This document shows positions 28,255-36,903 of a stretch of DNA of 64,000 nucleotides, piece after piece. The first letter of the stretch is position 1. The number at the start of each line of letters is the position of its first letter. Under the pieces are notes generated by a model. That model did no database searches, was not told the DNA's origin, and was given only the letters and a program-made list of their open reading frames with translations. The stretch comes from Corynebacterium hindlerae (GTDB lineage: Bacteria; Actinomycetota; Actinomycetes; Mycobacteriales; Mycobacteriaceae): NCBI RefSeq assembly GCF_014117265.1, contig NZ_CP059833.1, positions 2,263,069-2,327,068 of the forward strand, read 5' to 3'. A program made the position numbers and the translations under genes.

Positions 28255-29835
28255 GTGGATTCCCTGTACCTGACAGCGTTGCTCTTTTCGATCATTGGTG
28301 GCCTCACGGCGTCGGTTCTTCGCCTGCCTCCACTGATCGGATTCCTGGGTGCCGGTTTCGCGATTAGCGCGATTGGGCTGAACGAGATCCCGTTCATTGA
28401 TGTGATGGCCGAGCTGGGCGTGACCACGTTGCTGTTCACAATCGGTCTGAAGCTAAAGCCCCGCGAGGTGGCTGGTCCGCGCGTTATTGGGTCAGCGACG
28501 GTACACGCGATCATAAACACCCTGATCTTCGCAGTAATTTTCGGTGCCGCGCGTTTCCTGCCGCTAAAGGAAGTGATGGGGCTTGATGTCACGGCCCTTA
28601 TCTACATTGGCATTGCCACGTCATTTTCCTCGACGGTGTTTGTGATGTCTCAGCTGCGGGAGCAGAACCGTAACGGGTCGTCGGTTGGGCGTATCGCGAT
28701 CGGCGTGTTGGTGCTGCAGGACATCATGGCGGTGGGCGTGCTGGTGTTTTCCTCCGGCCGGATTCCGGAGCCGTGGGCCATTGCGCTGCCGCTATTGTTG
28801 CTGCTCCGGCCATTGGTGTCGCATATGCCGGACCGGATGTTCCGCCGTGAGATGCTGGTCTTGACGGGCATCGGAATCGCCGTCGGCGCGTACTCGTTGT
28901 TTGAGCTGGCTGGCGTGTCCGGCTCATTGGGGTCGTTGGTAGCAGGCATGGTGCTGTCTGGGCACCCGGTGTCGGAGCGGCTTTTCGACGCCCTGGTCAG
29001 CGTCCGCGAGCTGCTGTTGGTCGCCTTCTTCATCAAGATCGGCTTGGGCGGATTGCCGGGGGTTGGCGGCTATCTGATCGCAGGGCTCTTGGTTGTTGCC
29101 TTGGTGGCGAAGGCCCTGATTTTCATGGTGACCATTCACCGCATGGGGATGTCCTCGCGCACCAGCGTGCTCTCTGGCGTGACGTTGGCCAACTACTCCG
29201 AGTTCGGTCTGATCGTGATGTCGGTGGCGGTGACGAACGGGATCCTCGAGCCGTCCTGGACCTCCATCATGGCTATCGCCGTAGCTGGCAGCTTCATCGC
29301 AGGGTCGGCGATGGCTAAATTTGAGGACCCAATTCTGCACGCTGCGCTCCGGCACCTGCCGGAGTTGCCACCAGAACGCCTTGCCCCGAACGAACGGCCC
29401 GTACACATCGATGATGCTGACGCCCTGATTTTCGGCATGGGGCGCGTTGGGCTCGGCGCCTACCACCGCTTGGAAAACGAATATGGCATGAAGGTCTACG
29501 GCTTGGACTTCGACGAAGACCGCATCGAACTGCTCCGGGAGACCGGGCACAACATCATCGCTGGGGATATCACCGACTCTGAGCTGTGGTCACGCATTAA
29601 ACTCAGCAAGCGTCCACGGGTCATCGTGATGGCAATCCCATCCCACTACGATGCGCTCCACATCCTGGAAGCCATCAGACGGTCCAACACCGAAGTGGTT
29701 GTAGCCAGCACCACCCAAAAACGCCAGCACTGCCAACCCCTACGCGAACAGGGTGCGGACGTCGCCGTCTATCTCTACGATGGTGCTGGCGAAGAGCTTG
29801 CCGACCAAGCAATGCGCGCCTATCTGTCCAAGTAA
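28255..29835 (+). CDS. CPA2-type cation/proton antiporter with a TrkA-N domain
   Basis: A 526-aa protein with an N-terminal Na+/H+ exchanger membrane domain of about 12 helices (residues 1-370). A C-terminal NAD-binding TrkA-N regulatory domain begins at ALIFGMGRVGLGAYHRL, with the acidic residue of GLDFDEDRIELL. This is the KefB/KefC and YbaL layout: potassium (or sodium) efflux in exchange for protons, gated by nucleotide. No KefF/KefG-type partner is adjacent. The start is GTG at 28255, preceded by AAGGTGG. Confidence 0.85.
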   Translation: MDSLYLTALLFSIIGGLTASVLRLPPLIGFLGAGFAISAIGLNEIPFIDVMAELGVTTLLFTIGLKLKPREVAGPRVIGSATVHAIINTLIFAVIFGAARFLPLKEVMGLDVTALIYIGIATSFSSTVFVMSQLREQNRNGSSVGRIAIGVLVLQDIMAVGVLVFSSGRIPEPWAIALPLLLLLRPLVSHMPDRMFRREMLVLTGIGIAVGAYSLFELAGVSGSLGSLVAGMVLSGHPVSERLFDALVSVRELLLVAFFIKIGLGGLPGVGGYLIAGLLVVALVAKALIFMVTIHRMGMSSRTSVLSGVTLANYSEFGLIVMSVAVTNGILEPSWTSIMAIAVAGSFIAGSAMAKFEDPILHAALRHLPELPPERLAPNERPVHIDDADALIFGMGRVGLGAYHRLENEYGMKVYGLDFDEDRIELLRETGHNIIAGDITDSELWSRIKLSKRPRVIVMAIPSHYDALHILEAIRRSNTEVVVASTTQKRQHCQPLREQGADVAVYLYDGAGEELADQAMRAYLSK

Positions 29836-29841
29836 CGCGGG

Positions 29842-30681
29842 CTATAGGTGTCGGTAAGCTGCGTGGGCGAGGCGCTCCAACGGGCCTTTCCCGCGGTGCC
29901 ACGCGCACACCGCGCACACCGCCAGCATGCCGATCCCCACCCAGAGCTGTGGAAGCGTAAAGCCCAGCGGCCACGTGGTAGGGCCACCACTATAAGGGGC
30001 CGGCTCCGGGATGTACATCGTCCACCCAAACGTCACCGACCCCTCGCCAAAGCCCGCGGCCAACGCCAATCCCAACGCGTACAGCGACACCGCATGCCGC
30101 CCCACGTTCTCCAGCGGCCTCCATATCGGCATCGCCAACGTCAGCAAACCGAACCCTGCCATCAGTAACATTCCGGGGCCATTGAAGAATGTGCCCGCAA
30201 ACGCCATCCACAGCCCCACGCCAATGCACACCGCGCCGAGCGCCCCCAACACCCACCACGGAACTCGTACCAGCAACATTCCTAACACGCCTACCAGCAG
30301 CCACCGCCACGGATCAAAAGAGCCAAACTGCGACACCTCAAAAACAATCGCTATGGCAGCAGCCATCGCTAGCACCCACCAACGCTGCCCGAGGAGAAAC
30401 GCTCCTACCAGCAGAATTAGCGCAATACCGGCCGTGATCTCTTCAATCACGACCATCGGGTTGACCACCTGATGGATAACACCGAACACCAAGGCCCAAA
30501 GCAGCACCGCAAATCGATTTTCCTTGTTGGGGGCAACATCTGCCAAGGTAGCACCGACTCCAACAGCCAGCGCTCCCACCGCCGCATTCCAGACCAACAT
30601 GTCAGGCACCGGAGGAAGCGAAAAGAATCGCCACACCAACAACAGCGTCGAACCAATACCTAAAATGGAAAGGGATCTCAT
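29842..30681 (-). CDS. polytopic membrane protein, DUF418-like
   Basis: A 279-aa protein with about eight hydrophobic segments and Trp-rich loops. The C-terminal part (GRHAVSLYALGLALAAGFGE) resembles the conserved region of DUF418/YeiB-type membrane proteins, whose function is unknown. The frame is open to 30738, but the ATG at 30681 (MRSLSILGIGS) starts just before the first helix. It overlaps no neighbour and is followed six bases later by the convergent antiporter stop. It may be co-transcribed with the lipoprotein gene upstream. Confidence 0.6.
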   Translation of the reverse strand: MRSLSILGIGSTLLLVWRFFSLPPVPDMLVWNAAVGALAVGVGATLADVAPNKENRFAVLLWALVFGVIHQVVNPMVVIEEITAGIALILLVGAFLLGQRWWVLAMAAAIAIVFEVSQFGSFDPWRWLLVGVLGMLLVRVPWWVLGALGAVCIGVGLWMAFAGTFFNGPGMLLMAGFGLLTLAMPIWRPLENVGRHAVSLYALGLALAAGFGEGSVTFGWTMYIPEPAPYSGGPTTWPLGFTLPQLWVGIGMLAVCAVCAWHRGKGPLERLAHAAYRHL

Positions 30682-30734
30682 AAGAATTAACAGTAGTGCG
30701 GTGATAGGGGTTCGGGGTGGGAAACTAATCGCTA

Positions 30735-31403
30735 TCAAATCCCCTTGTTAGGGTTTGTCTCGTTGGATACCAGCGTCAGCACCGGTTCGGTTCCATTGAG
30801 GGTGAGCTCGTAGGTGAGCAGGCGGGACGGTGCGACCGAGGCATCTCCCGGCATCCACCCATAGGTATCGACGTACACCTTCGAGTCATCCCACCTCAGA
30901 GTGCGAATATGGGCGCGTAGCGCTGTCATGTCCCCTTCGGTCCAGTCCGAGATGGCCGTGATGAAGTTCAGGTCATTGTCATAGATGAGCAGGTTGGTGG
31001 GCCACGATGCGCCACCCTTGTCGCAGTTGTAAGCGACCACGGCTTCATCGCGACCGTCACCGTTGATGTCGGTATAAGCGCCCTGAGGTGACCCATCCTT
31101 GTGGCGGACCAGCCGGGCTAATGCATTGGGATATTGGCTGTGCTTTTCGACGGGCAGTTCACCATTTACCAACCGCCCACCTTCATGCCCGCACAAAGGT
31201 GGCACTTCGAGCGTTTCCAAAGCTTCAACCGGAATGACCTTGTTTTCGGGCTGTGCCGGTTCAGCTGGTTGCTGTGCTAGTGTTCCGGATTCGGTCGCTG
31301 CTTCCACGACGGTGGTGACGGTGACCATTTCGGTATCGGGCGTTTGCCCCTGGGAACAGGCGACGAGGGGTAGAACGGCGAGAGTAGTGAGCAGACGTTT
31401 CAT
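30735..31403 (-). CDS. small secreted lipoprotein
   Basis: A 222-aa protein with signal peptide and lipobox (MKRLLTTLAVLPLVAC), then a Thr/Glu/Pro-rich linker. The mature domain has DINGDGRDEAVVAYNC, a calcium-binding-like motif as seen in VCBS/FG-GAP-type repeats, and two Cys residues that may pair. Function unknown. The start at 31403 is chosen for the normal signal peptide. It is related in style to the larger lipoprotein at 20179-21474. Confidence 0.7.
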   Translation of the reverse strand: MKRLLTTLAVLPLVACSQGQTPDTEMVTVTTVVEAATESGTLAQQPAEPAQPENKVIPVEALETLEVPPLCGHEGGRLVNGELPVEKHSQYPNALARLVRHKDGSPQGAYTDINGDGRDEAVVAYNCDKGGASWPTNLLIYDNDLNFITAISDWTEGDMTALRAHIRTLRWDDSKVYVDTYGWMPGDASVAPSRLLTYELTLNGTEPVLTLVSNETNPNKGI

Positions 31404-31407
31404 GCCT

Positions 31408-31797
31408 TCACGGTACGACAACCGGTTTCTTTTGGCTCAAAGATTTGAAGATTGTTATCCATCCGCAAACTGCTATAGGCACTAATGATGCTGGAACCGT
31501 AAAAACGGCGGGCGCGAGAACACTGTCAGGATCGGATAGATACATTCCGCCTCCAACCATGGAAATGGCGACTAGCAGGATATAGCCGATCTGCATGAAC
31601 GTCTGCCCGGTGTTGAATAAAGCAATGGAGCGTAGCACTGCAAACGGGACGAGGACGAAAGACGCAAAAGACAGTGGGATCAGCAAGAGAAAGTAAATGC
31701 CCATTTGCGGGTTTTCATTAGTTAGTAGAACAACAAGAAGAATAGCCCCGAGGATCAGGTGGGCGAAGATGAAGACAAAGGTGTCGAGGATTTTCAT
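31408..31797 (-). CDS. small four-helix membrane protein
   Basis: A 129-aa protein with four hydrophobic segments (starting MKILDTFVFIFAHLILGAIL) and a short basic tail. No family recognised. The ORF runs upstream to 31899 inside the TSUP gene, but ATG 31797, just four bases after the TSUP stop, is a more natural start. It is co-directional with the TSUP gene and the lipoprotein. Confidence 0.6.
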   Translation of the reverse strand: MKILDTFVFIFAHLILGAILLVVLLTNENPQMGIYFLLLIPLSFASFVLVPFAVLRSIALFNTGQTFMQIGYILLVAISMVGGGMYLSDPDSVLAPAVFTVPASLVPIAVCGWITIFKSLSQKKPVVVP

Positions 31798-31801
31798 ACT
31801 C

Positions 31802-32536
31802 CTAAAAAGTAATGGAAGTACTGAGAGACTGCCCGATAAGTAGCAACGAAGCGCTCCCCGCGACGATGACAACCAGCTTATTGAGCAAAACCGTGTCAAT
31901 TCGCCGATTTATTTTCCCTGCGATGAACAGCCCCAACGCCGCCAGCGGGAGATATGCGCCCGCCACCACGACGTGATGCATGGTTACGTGTTGGCTGAGC
32001 GTCAAAATGGTGAGCGATATGAGACAGCCGATGACGAAGGTAGCTGAGAGGGTGCCGCGTACCTTCGCTGGGTTGAACCGCTTGAGCACCAGCGCCATCG
32101 GTGGACCACCAATGGACGTGGTGGTGCCAAGGAAGCCGGAAGCAACACCTGCGATCACGGTGTTTCGATTATTGTGGCGGGGCGTCCACCCCAGCCAGGA
32201 CAGGGACATCGCCAGGATCACGGCGCAGCCAATGAATAGCTGCAGGCCACGCAAGGAAAGTACCGTCAGCGACCATGCCCCAAGCAATGATCCTGGTAAC
32301 CGTGCTAGGGAAGAGATCCCCACGAGGCGCCACTCGGTCTCAGTACGGTTCTTCATCAAAGTGTAGGCCGCGATGAAGAAAGCCAGAATGAGCAGCACAG
32401 TGGGAAGGAGCTCCGGTGCAATCAGGGCGATGATAGGTGTGGCTATGGTTCCTAAACCGAATCCGATGGTGCCTTGGATAATGGTGCCGGCCAAAACCAG
32501 CACCCCAATGAATATGTACACCGCGGATATATCCAC
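31802..32536 (-). CDS. TSUP/TauE-SafE family membrane exporter
   Basis: A 244-aa protein with eight predicted helices and the two-repeat TSUP layout. The repeat signatures GTIIQGTIGFGLGTIATPII (N-half) and ASGFLGTTTSIGGPPMAL (C-half) are clear. The family moves sulfite, sulfoacetate and other small organosulfur or carboxylic anions. The start is GTG at 32536 with GAGGGG eight bases before it. The frame extends six codons further to a TTG. Confidence 0.85.
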   Translation of the reverse strand: MDISAVYIFIGVLVLAGTIIQGTIGFGLGTIATPIIALIAPELLPTVLLILAFFIAAYTLMKNRTETEWRLVGISSLARLPGSLLGAWSLTVLSLRGLQLFIGCAVILAMSLSWLGWTPRHNNRNTVIAGVASGFLGTTTSIGGPPMALVLKRFNPAKVRGTLSATFVIGCLISLTILTLSQHVTMHHVVVAGAYLPLAALGLFIAGKINRRIDTVLLNKLVVIVAGSASLLLIGQSLSTSITF

Positions 32537-32592
32537 GCTAAGAACCCCTCGCAAAAACTAGGAAAAATAGGACGCACCTAGCCTAGCGCTCG

Positions 32593-34128
32593 TTAGCCAA
32601 GCGGGCCGGATTCGCCCTCAGCTGCCGTCAGCAACGTTCCGTCAGCAACCAGGGAGATGGTCGCTTCAATCTCAGGAGAGAGGAAGCGGTCCGTATCCGG
32701 TGCTGGAACCTGCTCACGCAGTGCACTGATCACCGCGTGAACCGGAGCCGAAGGTGCCTCGCCCCGCATATCAATGGCGCGCGCAGCAGTGAGGATTTCG
32801 ATGGCGAGAACGCGAGTGAGGCCATCGATGGCTTTCCGCAGCTTGCGGGCAGCAGACCATCCCATAGACACATGGTCTTCTTGCATTGCCGAGGAAGGGA
32901 TGGAATCGGCGGAGGCAGGATTGGCGAGCCGCTTCAGCTCAGACACAATGGCTGCCTGGGTGTACTGGGCAATCATGTGGCCCGAGTCAACACCAGGGTC
33001 ATCGGCTAGAAAAGCGTTCAATCCACGGTTGCGGGCGGTGTCCAGGAAGCGGTCCGTACGACGCTCAGAGATGGAGGCCAAATCTGCGACGACGATAGCA
33101 AGGAAGTCGAGCACATAAGCAACCGGAGCTCCGTGGAAATTGCCGTTGGAACGGACCTCCCCGTCCTTGGTGACTACCGGATTATCTACCGCCGAGTTCA
33201 GTTCGATGTTGGCTACATTCACGGCGTGCGCGACGGTGTCGCGGAAACCACCTGCCACCTGTGGCGCACAGCGGATGGAGTAAGCATCCTGCACTTGGGT
33301 GGTTTTGAACTCTTCGAAAGCGGCGTCCAGCAGCGGAGAGCGAGAAGCGAGCTTGAGGATATTGGCTGCCGATACTGCCTGGCCGGCGTGTGGGCGCAGT
33401 TCGTGCAGGTGTGGCTCGTAAACCCCGGTGGTGCCACGCAGTCCCTGAACAGTCATTGCGGTAGCAAGATCGGCGTGCTTGGCCAGTTGCTGCAAATCAG
33501 TGATAGCCAGACACAGCATTCCGAGCATGCCATCCGTGCCATTGATCAGCGCCAGCCCCTCCTTCTCACGCAGGACGATCGGGGTGATACCCGCTGCAGC
33601 GAGGGCGTCACCAGCAGGGAGTTTGGTTCCGCTGGCATCACGGACGAAACCTTCGCCCATCGCCGCGAGAGCGCAGTGGGCGAGCGGTGCCAGATCGCCG
33701 GAGCAGCCGAGGGAGCCGTACTCGTGGACCACGGGAGTGATGTCGGCATTGAGAATGTCGGCGTAGGTCTGCGCGACTTCGGCTCGGACACCAGTGCGGC
33801 CGGTCGCGAGCGTCGACAAGCGCAGCAGCATCAACGCACGCACCACTTCTTTTTCCACCTCCGGTCCGGAGCCTGCGGCGTGCGAGCGGACGAGGCTCAG
33901 TTGCAGCTGGGCGCGGAGCTCGTGTGGGATGTGGCGGCGTGCGAGCGCACCGAAGCCAGTGGAAACGCCATACACTGGGGTCTCTTGCTCGGCTAGGGCT
34001 TCAATGTGGGTGCGGGTGGCGGTGATCTCAGTAAGCGCTTCCTCAGTGAGTTCGACGCGGGCGCCGAACCGCGCCACCTTGACGACGTCAGTAATGCTCA
34101 GCCCGTACTTGCCAACGGCCACGGTCAT
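32593..34128 (-). CDS. hutH: histidine ammonia-lyase HutH
   Basis: A 511-aa enzyme that removes ammonia from L-histidine to give urocanate, the first step of histidine breakdown. The MIO-forming tripeptide is Cys142-Ser143-Gly144 (GSLGCSGDLAPLAH) where most HutH proteins have Ala-Ser-Gly. I recall the Cys form from some actinobacterial HutH proteins, and it still allows the cofactor to form. Other family segments are intact (YGVSTGFG, INGTDGMLG, QEDHVSMGW). It is divergent from the permease at 34304, with a HutR-type site between. Confidence 0.93.
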   Translation of the reverse strand: MTVAVGKYGLSITDVVKVARFGARVELTEEALTEITATRTHIEALAEQETPVYGVSTGFGALARRHIPHELRAQLQLSLVRSHAAGSGPEVEKEVVRALMLLRLSTLATGRTGVRAEVAQTYADILNADITPVVHEYGSLGCSGDLAPLAHCALAAMGEGFVRDASGTKLPAGDALAAAGITPIVLREKEGLALINGTDGMLGMLCLAITDLQQLAKHADLATAMTVQGLRGTTGVYEPHLHELRPHAGQAVSAANILKLASRSPLLDAAFEEFKTTQVQDAYSIRCAPQVAGGFRDTVAHAVNVANIELNSAVDNPVVTKDGEVRSNGNFHGAPVAYVLDFLAIVVADLASISERRTDRFLDTARNRGLNAFLADDPGVDSGHMIAQYTQAAIVSELKRLANPASADSIPSSAMQEDHVSMGWSAARKLRKAIDGLTRVLAIEILTAARAIDMRGEAPSAPVHAVISALREQVPAPDTDRFLSPEIEATISLVADGTLLTAAEGESGPLG

Positions 34129-34208
34129 GGTGTCCTCCTTGGTTGATTAATTTCAGTCGAGTGTAACGGGGAACACAGTTGGATCTGTAGGGGAAGATTA
34201 TGAAGAAG

Positions 34209-34222
34209 TCTGAAATGCCAGA
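34209..34222. promoter_or_regulatory. HutR-type operator between hutH and the permease
   Basis: TCTGAAATGCCAGA, inside the wider palindrome AAGTCTG...CAGACTT. The pattern is nearly the 14-bp HutR motif (TCTGwwATwCCAGA) that I recall being described for Corynebacterium resistens. An identical 14-mer lies at 38740-38753. It should control both divergent genes. Confidence 0.75.
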
Positions 34223-34303
34223 CTTTTGCAGTCTGTAGTGTGTTCCAGCACGCGGTATGTGGTGAACATGATCCGGGTTACAAAATCTGGAAGGGAAGGT
34301 TAT

Positions 34304-35650
34304 ATGGAACAACGAACAGGTGGCCTGTCCCACCGCCATCTACACTTCATCGCCCTCGGGTCAGCTATTGGCACTGGTTTGTTCTACGGCTCCGCCGGGG
34401 CAATCCAAGCTGCGGGCCCGTCGGTCCTCATCGTTTATCTCCTGGGCGGCGCAGTCGTCTACTTCATGTTGCGGGCACTGGGAGAAATGGCGGTGCGCAA
34501 CCCCATCACCGGTTCGTTTGCGGAGTACGCGCGACAGCACTTGGGCAATTGGGCTGGATACATCACTGGTTGGATGTTCGCCTTCGAAATGATCATCGTG
34601 TGCCTGGCTGACCTCTCGGCTATTGGCATCTATATGAAAATGTGGTTCCCCGATACCTCGCAGTGGGTGTGGGTGGCAGTAACCCTTTTGATTGTCGGTG
34701 CTGCCAACCTGGTCACCGTTAAAGCGTTCGGAGAACTAGAGTTCGTCTTTACCCTGATCAAAGTGGGCGCAGTCATAGCAATGATCCTGGGTGGCGCAGC
34801 CATTTTGATCTTCAACCTTGGCAACGGTGCTCACAACCACGGGGTAGACAACCTGTGGAACGACGGCGGGTTTATGCCCAATGGCATCGGCGGACTCGTG
34901 GCCTCCTTCATCCTGGTGCTGTTTGCCTTCGGCGGTACGGAGATCATCGGAGTCGCGGGCACGGAAGCAGAACACCCCGAGCGCTCGGTGCCCAAGGCCA
35001 TCAACACCGTCCCGATGCGTATCCTGCTGTTTTACGTTCTTGCCATCACGATCATCCTGATCCTGAATCCATGGCGCACGATCACCGGCGATGAGTCGCC
35101 ATTCGTGCAGATCTTCTCCTCCCTCGGTGTCACCTGGGCTGCCGCCCTCCTCAACATCGTGGTGATCTCGGCTGCACTGTCCGCGATCAACGCTGATCTG
35201 TTCGGTGCTGGGCGCGTCTTGACGGGCCTGGCCAAGCAACGCCTCGCTCCACCTGTGATGGGCAAGATTGTTCGCGGTATCCCCGTCATGACCACCGTCA
35301 TCCTGGTGTTCGTGCTGATCGTAGGCGTCGCCCTCAACGCCGCGCTGCCAGATCGCGTGTTCGAAATCGTCGCTTCCCTGGCAACGTTCGCCACCGTGTA
35401 TGTCTGGCTGATGATCCTCCTGGCGCACGTCGCTTCACGACGCAACCTCACCCCATCCGACGTCGCTGCGCTGAAGTATCGGGTTCCGTTTTGGCCGTTT
35501 GGCCAGTACTTTGCCATCGCGTTCATTGTGGGAACCTTCGGGATCATGGCCTGGATCCCGGACTATCACGTGGCTCTTGTGGTAGGCGTGGGATTCCTCG
35601 CGGTGATGAGCGCGCTGTACTTCCTGGTGGTGCGCCACCGAGTGGAATAA
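34304..35650 (+). CDS. AAT/APC-family amino acid permease, probable histidine importer
   Basis: A 448-aa permease with 12 predicted helices. It begins with the AAT-family first helix (HFIALGSAIGTGLFYGSAGA) and the conserved ALGEMAVRNPITGSFAEYA segment. The position, divergent from hutH with a shared HutR-type site, makes L-histidine the likely substrate (HutT role). The ATG at 34304 follows AAGGGAAGG. The frame is open upstream to 34226 through the operator region, so the longer form is unlikely. Confidence 0.85.
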   Translation: MEQRTGGLSHRHLHFIALGSAIGTGLFYGSAGAIQAAGPSVLIVYLLGGAVVYFMLRALGEMAVRNPITGSFAEYARQHLGNWAGYITGWMFAFEMIIVCLADLSAIGIYMKMWFPDTSQWVWVAVTLLIVGAANLVTVKAFGELEFVFTLIKVGAVIAMILGGAAILIFNLGNGAHNHGVDNLWNDGGFMPNGIGGLVASFILVLFAFGGTEIIGVAGTEAEHPERSVPKAINTVPMRILLFYVLAITIILILNPWRTITGDESPFVQIFSSLGVTWAAALLNIVVISAALSAINADLFGAGRVLTGLAKQRLAPPVMGKIVRGIPVMTTVILVFVLIVGVALNAALPDRVFEIVASLATFATVYVWLMILLAHVASRRNLTPSDVAALKYRVPFWPFGQYFAIAFIVGTFGIMAWIPDYHVALVVGVGFLAVMSALYFLVVRHRVE

Positions 35651-35680
35651 GGATGGCTTTAAGATTCCTCTCGCGAATCA

Positions 35681-35710
35681 AAGCCCCCATACCAGCAGGT
35701 ATGGGGGCTT
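35681..35710. terminator. terminator hairpin between the permease and hutI
   Basis: AAGCCCCCATACC, loop AGCA, then the exact complement (13-bp stem). The convergent genes on either side end at 35650 and 35726. The A/T flanks let it work in both directions. Confidence 0.85.
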
Positions 35711-35725
35711 AAATCTATGATTTGG

Positions 35726-36901
35726 CTACACCAGTGAACCAGCAACGTAGGTCTGGTACGTCAATGGCATTCCTGGGCGATACGCCAGGTCAATGGCGTG
35801 CGGGGTATCCAAAACATGCAGGTCCGCCGCGGCTCCCACCACGAGGGATCCCTTTGCTGGGCGCCCTTGGGCGTCCAGGCCGGATCCTAGGGATTCGCGT
35901 CGTAACGCGCGGGCGCCTCCCCAGGTTGCGGCCTTGATGGCCTCGTCCAGGGTGAGTTCCTGCTGGAGGACCGCAGTGCCAACGCAGAAGTTCATCGCGG
36001 AGGTGTACGAGGTGCCGGGGTTCAGGTTTGAGGCAATGGCAACCGTGACACCGGCGTCGATGAGCTTGCGGAGGGGAGTCAGCGGCGCGCGGGTGGACAG
36101 ATCACATGCCGGCAGCGCGGTTGCGACCGTGTCGGAACCGGCGAGCAGTTCAATGTCTTCGTCGGTAACAAAGTTGACGTGGTCAACGCTGGCAGCGCCA
36201 ACCTCCACGGCGAGCGCCACACCTGGTCCCAGCCCCAGCTGATTGCCGTGCACACGTGGGGTCAGGCCCTTGGCCAGGCCAGCGTGGAGCACGCGGCGGG
36301 ATTGCTCTTCATTGAAAGCGCCCCGCTCGCAGAACACATCGATCCAGATGCAGTAAGGAGCGACGGCGTCGAGCATGGGGCCGCAGACGAGGTCGACGTA
36401 TTCCTCGGCGTCCGCTCCTGGTGGCACTAGGTGTGCGCCGAGGAACGTTACGTCCTCAATGCGGGAAGCGGCGATGCGCGCTGCTTCCTCCTCAGAGGCG
36501 ACGTCCAAGCCATAGCCGGTTTTGGTCTCCAAGGTGGTGGTGCCACCGGCGTGAGCAGCGGCGATACGCATATCTAGCAGCTCAGTGAGGCGATCTGCCC
36601 CGGCATTCCGGGTCGCGTCCATCGTCACAGCGATACCGCCGGCCTCGTAGGACTTCCCGGCGATGCGCGCTTCGAATTCGGCGGAACGGTCGCCGTCGAA
36701 AATCATGTGGGTGTGGGAATCGACCCAGCCAGGAAGCACGGCGCGGCCGCCGAGATCAACACGATCATCGGCGGCCGGTGCCTGGCTGGCAGAACCGATC
36801 CATTCGACCACCCCGTCCGTGGCCACGAGGGCCGCGTCCGGCACGGTGCCCAGCTCGGACACCGTGCGAAGTTCGGAAATTCCAGTAAAAAGTGTGCTCA
36901 A
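35726..36901 (-). CDS. hutI: imidazolonepropionase HutI
   Basis: A 391-aa metal-dependent amidohydrolase that opens imidazolonepropionate to N-formimidoyl-L-glutamate, the third step of the hut pathway. The metal-binding HTH of the family is visible in DSHTHMIFDGDR, and KTGYGL and HGNQLG are also conserved. The start is TTG at 36901, overlapping by position with the end of hutU (two bases apart). Translation is therefore probably coupled. Confidence 0.9.
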   Translation of the reverse strand: MSTLFTGISELRTVSELGTVPDAALVATDGVVEWIGSASQAPAADDRVDLGGRAVLPGWVDSHTHMIFDGDRSAEFEARIAGKSYEAGGIAVTMDATRNAGADRLTELLDMRIAAAHAGGTTTLETKTGYGLDVASEEEAARIAASRIEDVTFLGAHLVPPGADAEEYVDLVCGPMLDAVAPYCIWIDVFCERGAFNEEQSRRVLHAGLAKGLTPRVHGNQLGLGPGVALAVEVGAASVDHVNFVTDEDIELLAGSDTVATALPACDLSTRAPLTPLRKLIDAGVTVAIASNLNPGTSYTSAMNFCVGTAVLQQELTLDEAIKAATWGGARALRRESLGSGLDAQGRPAKGSLVVGAAADLHVLDTPHAIDLAYRPGMPLTYQTYVAGSLV

Positions 36902-36903
36902 GG

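Noticed and set aside
33133..33996. 287-codon plus-strand open frame inside hutH
   Set aside because: Antisense shadow of hutH.
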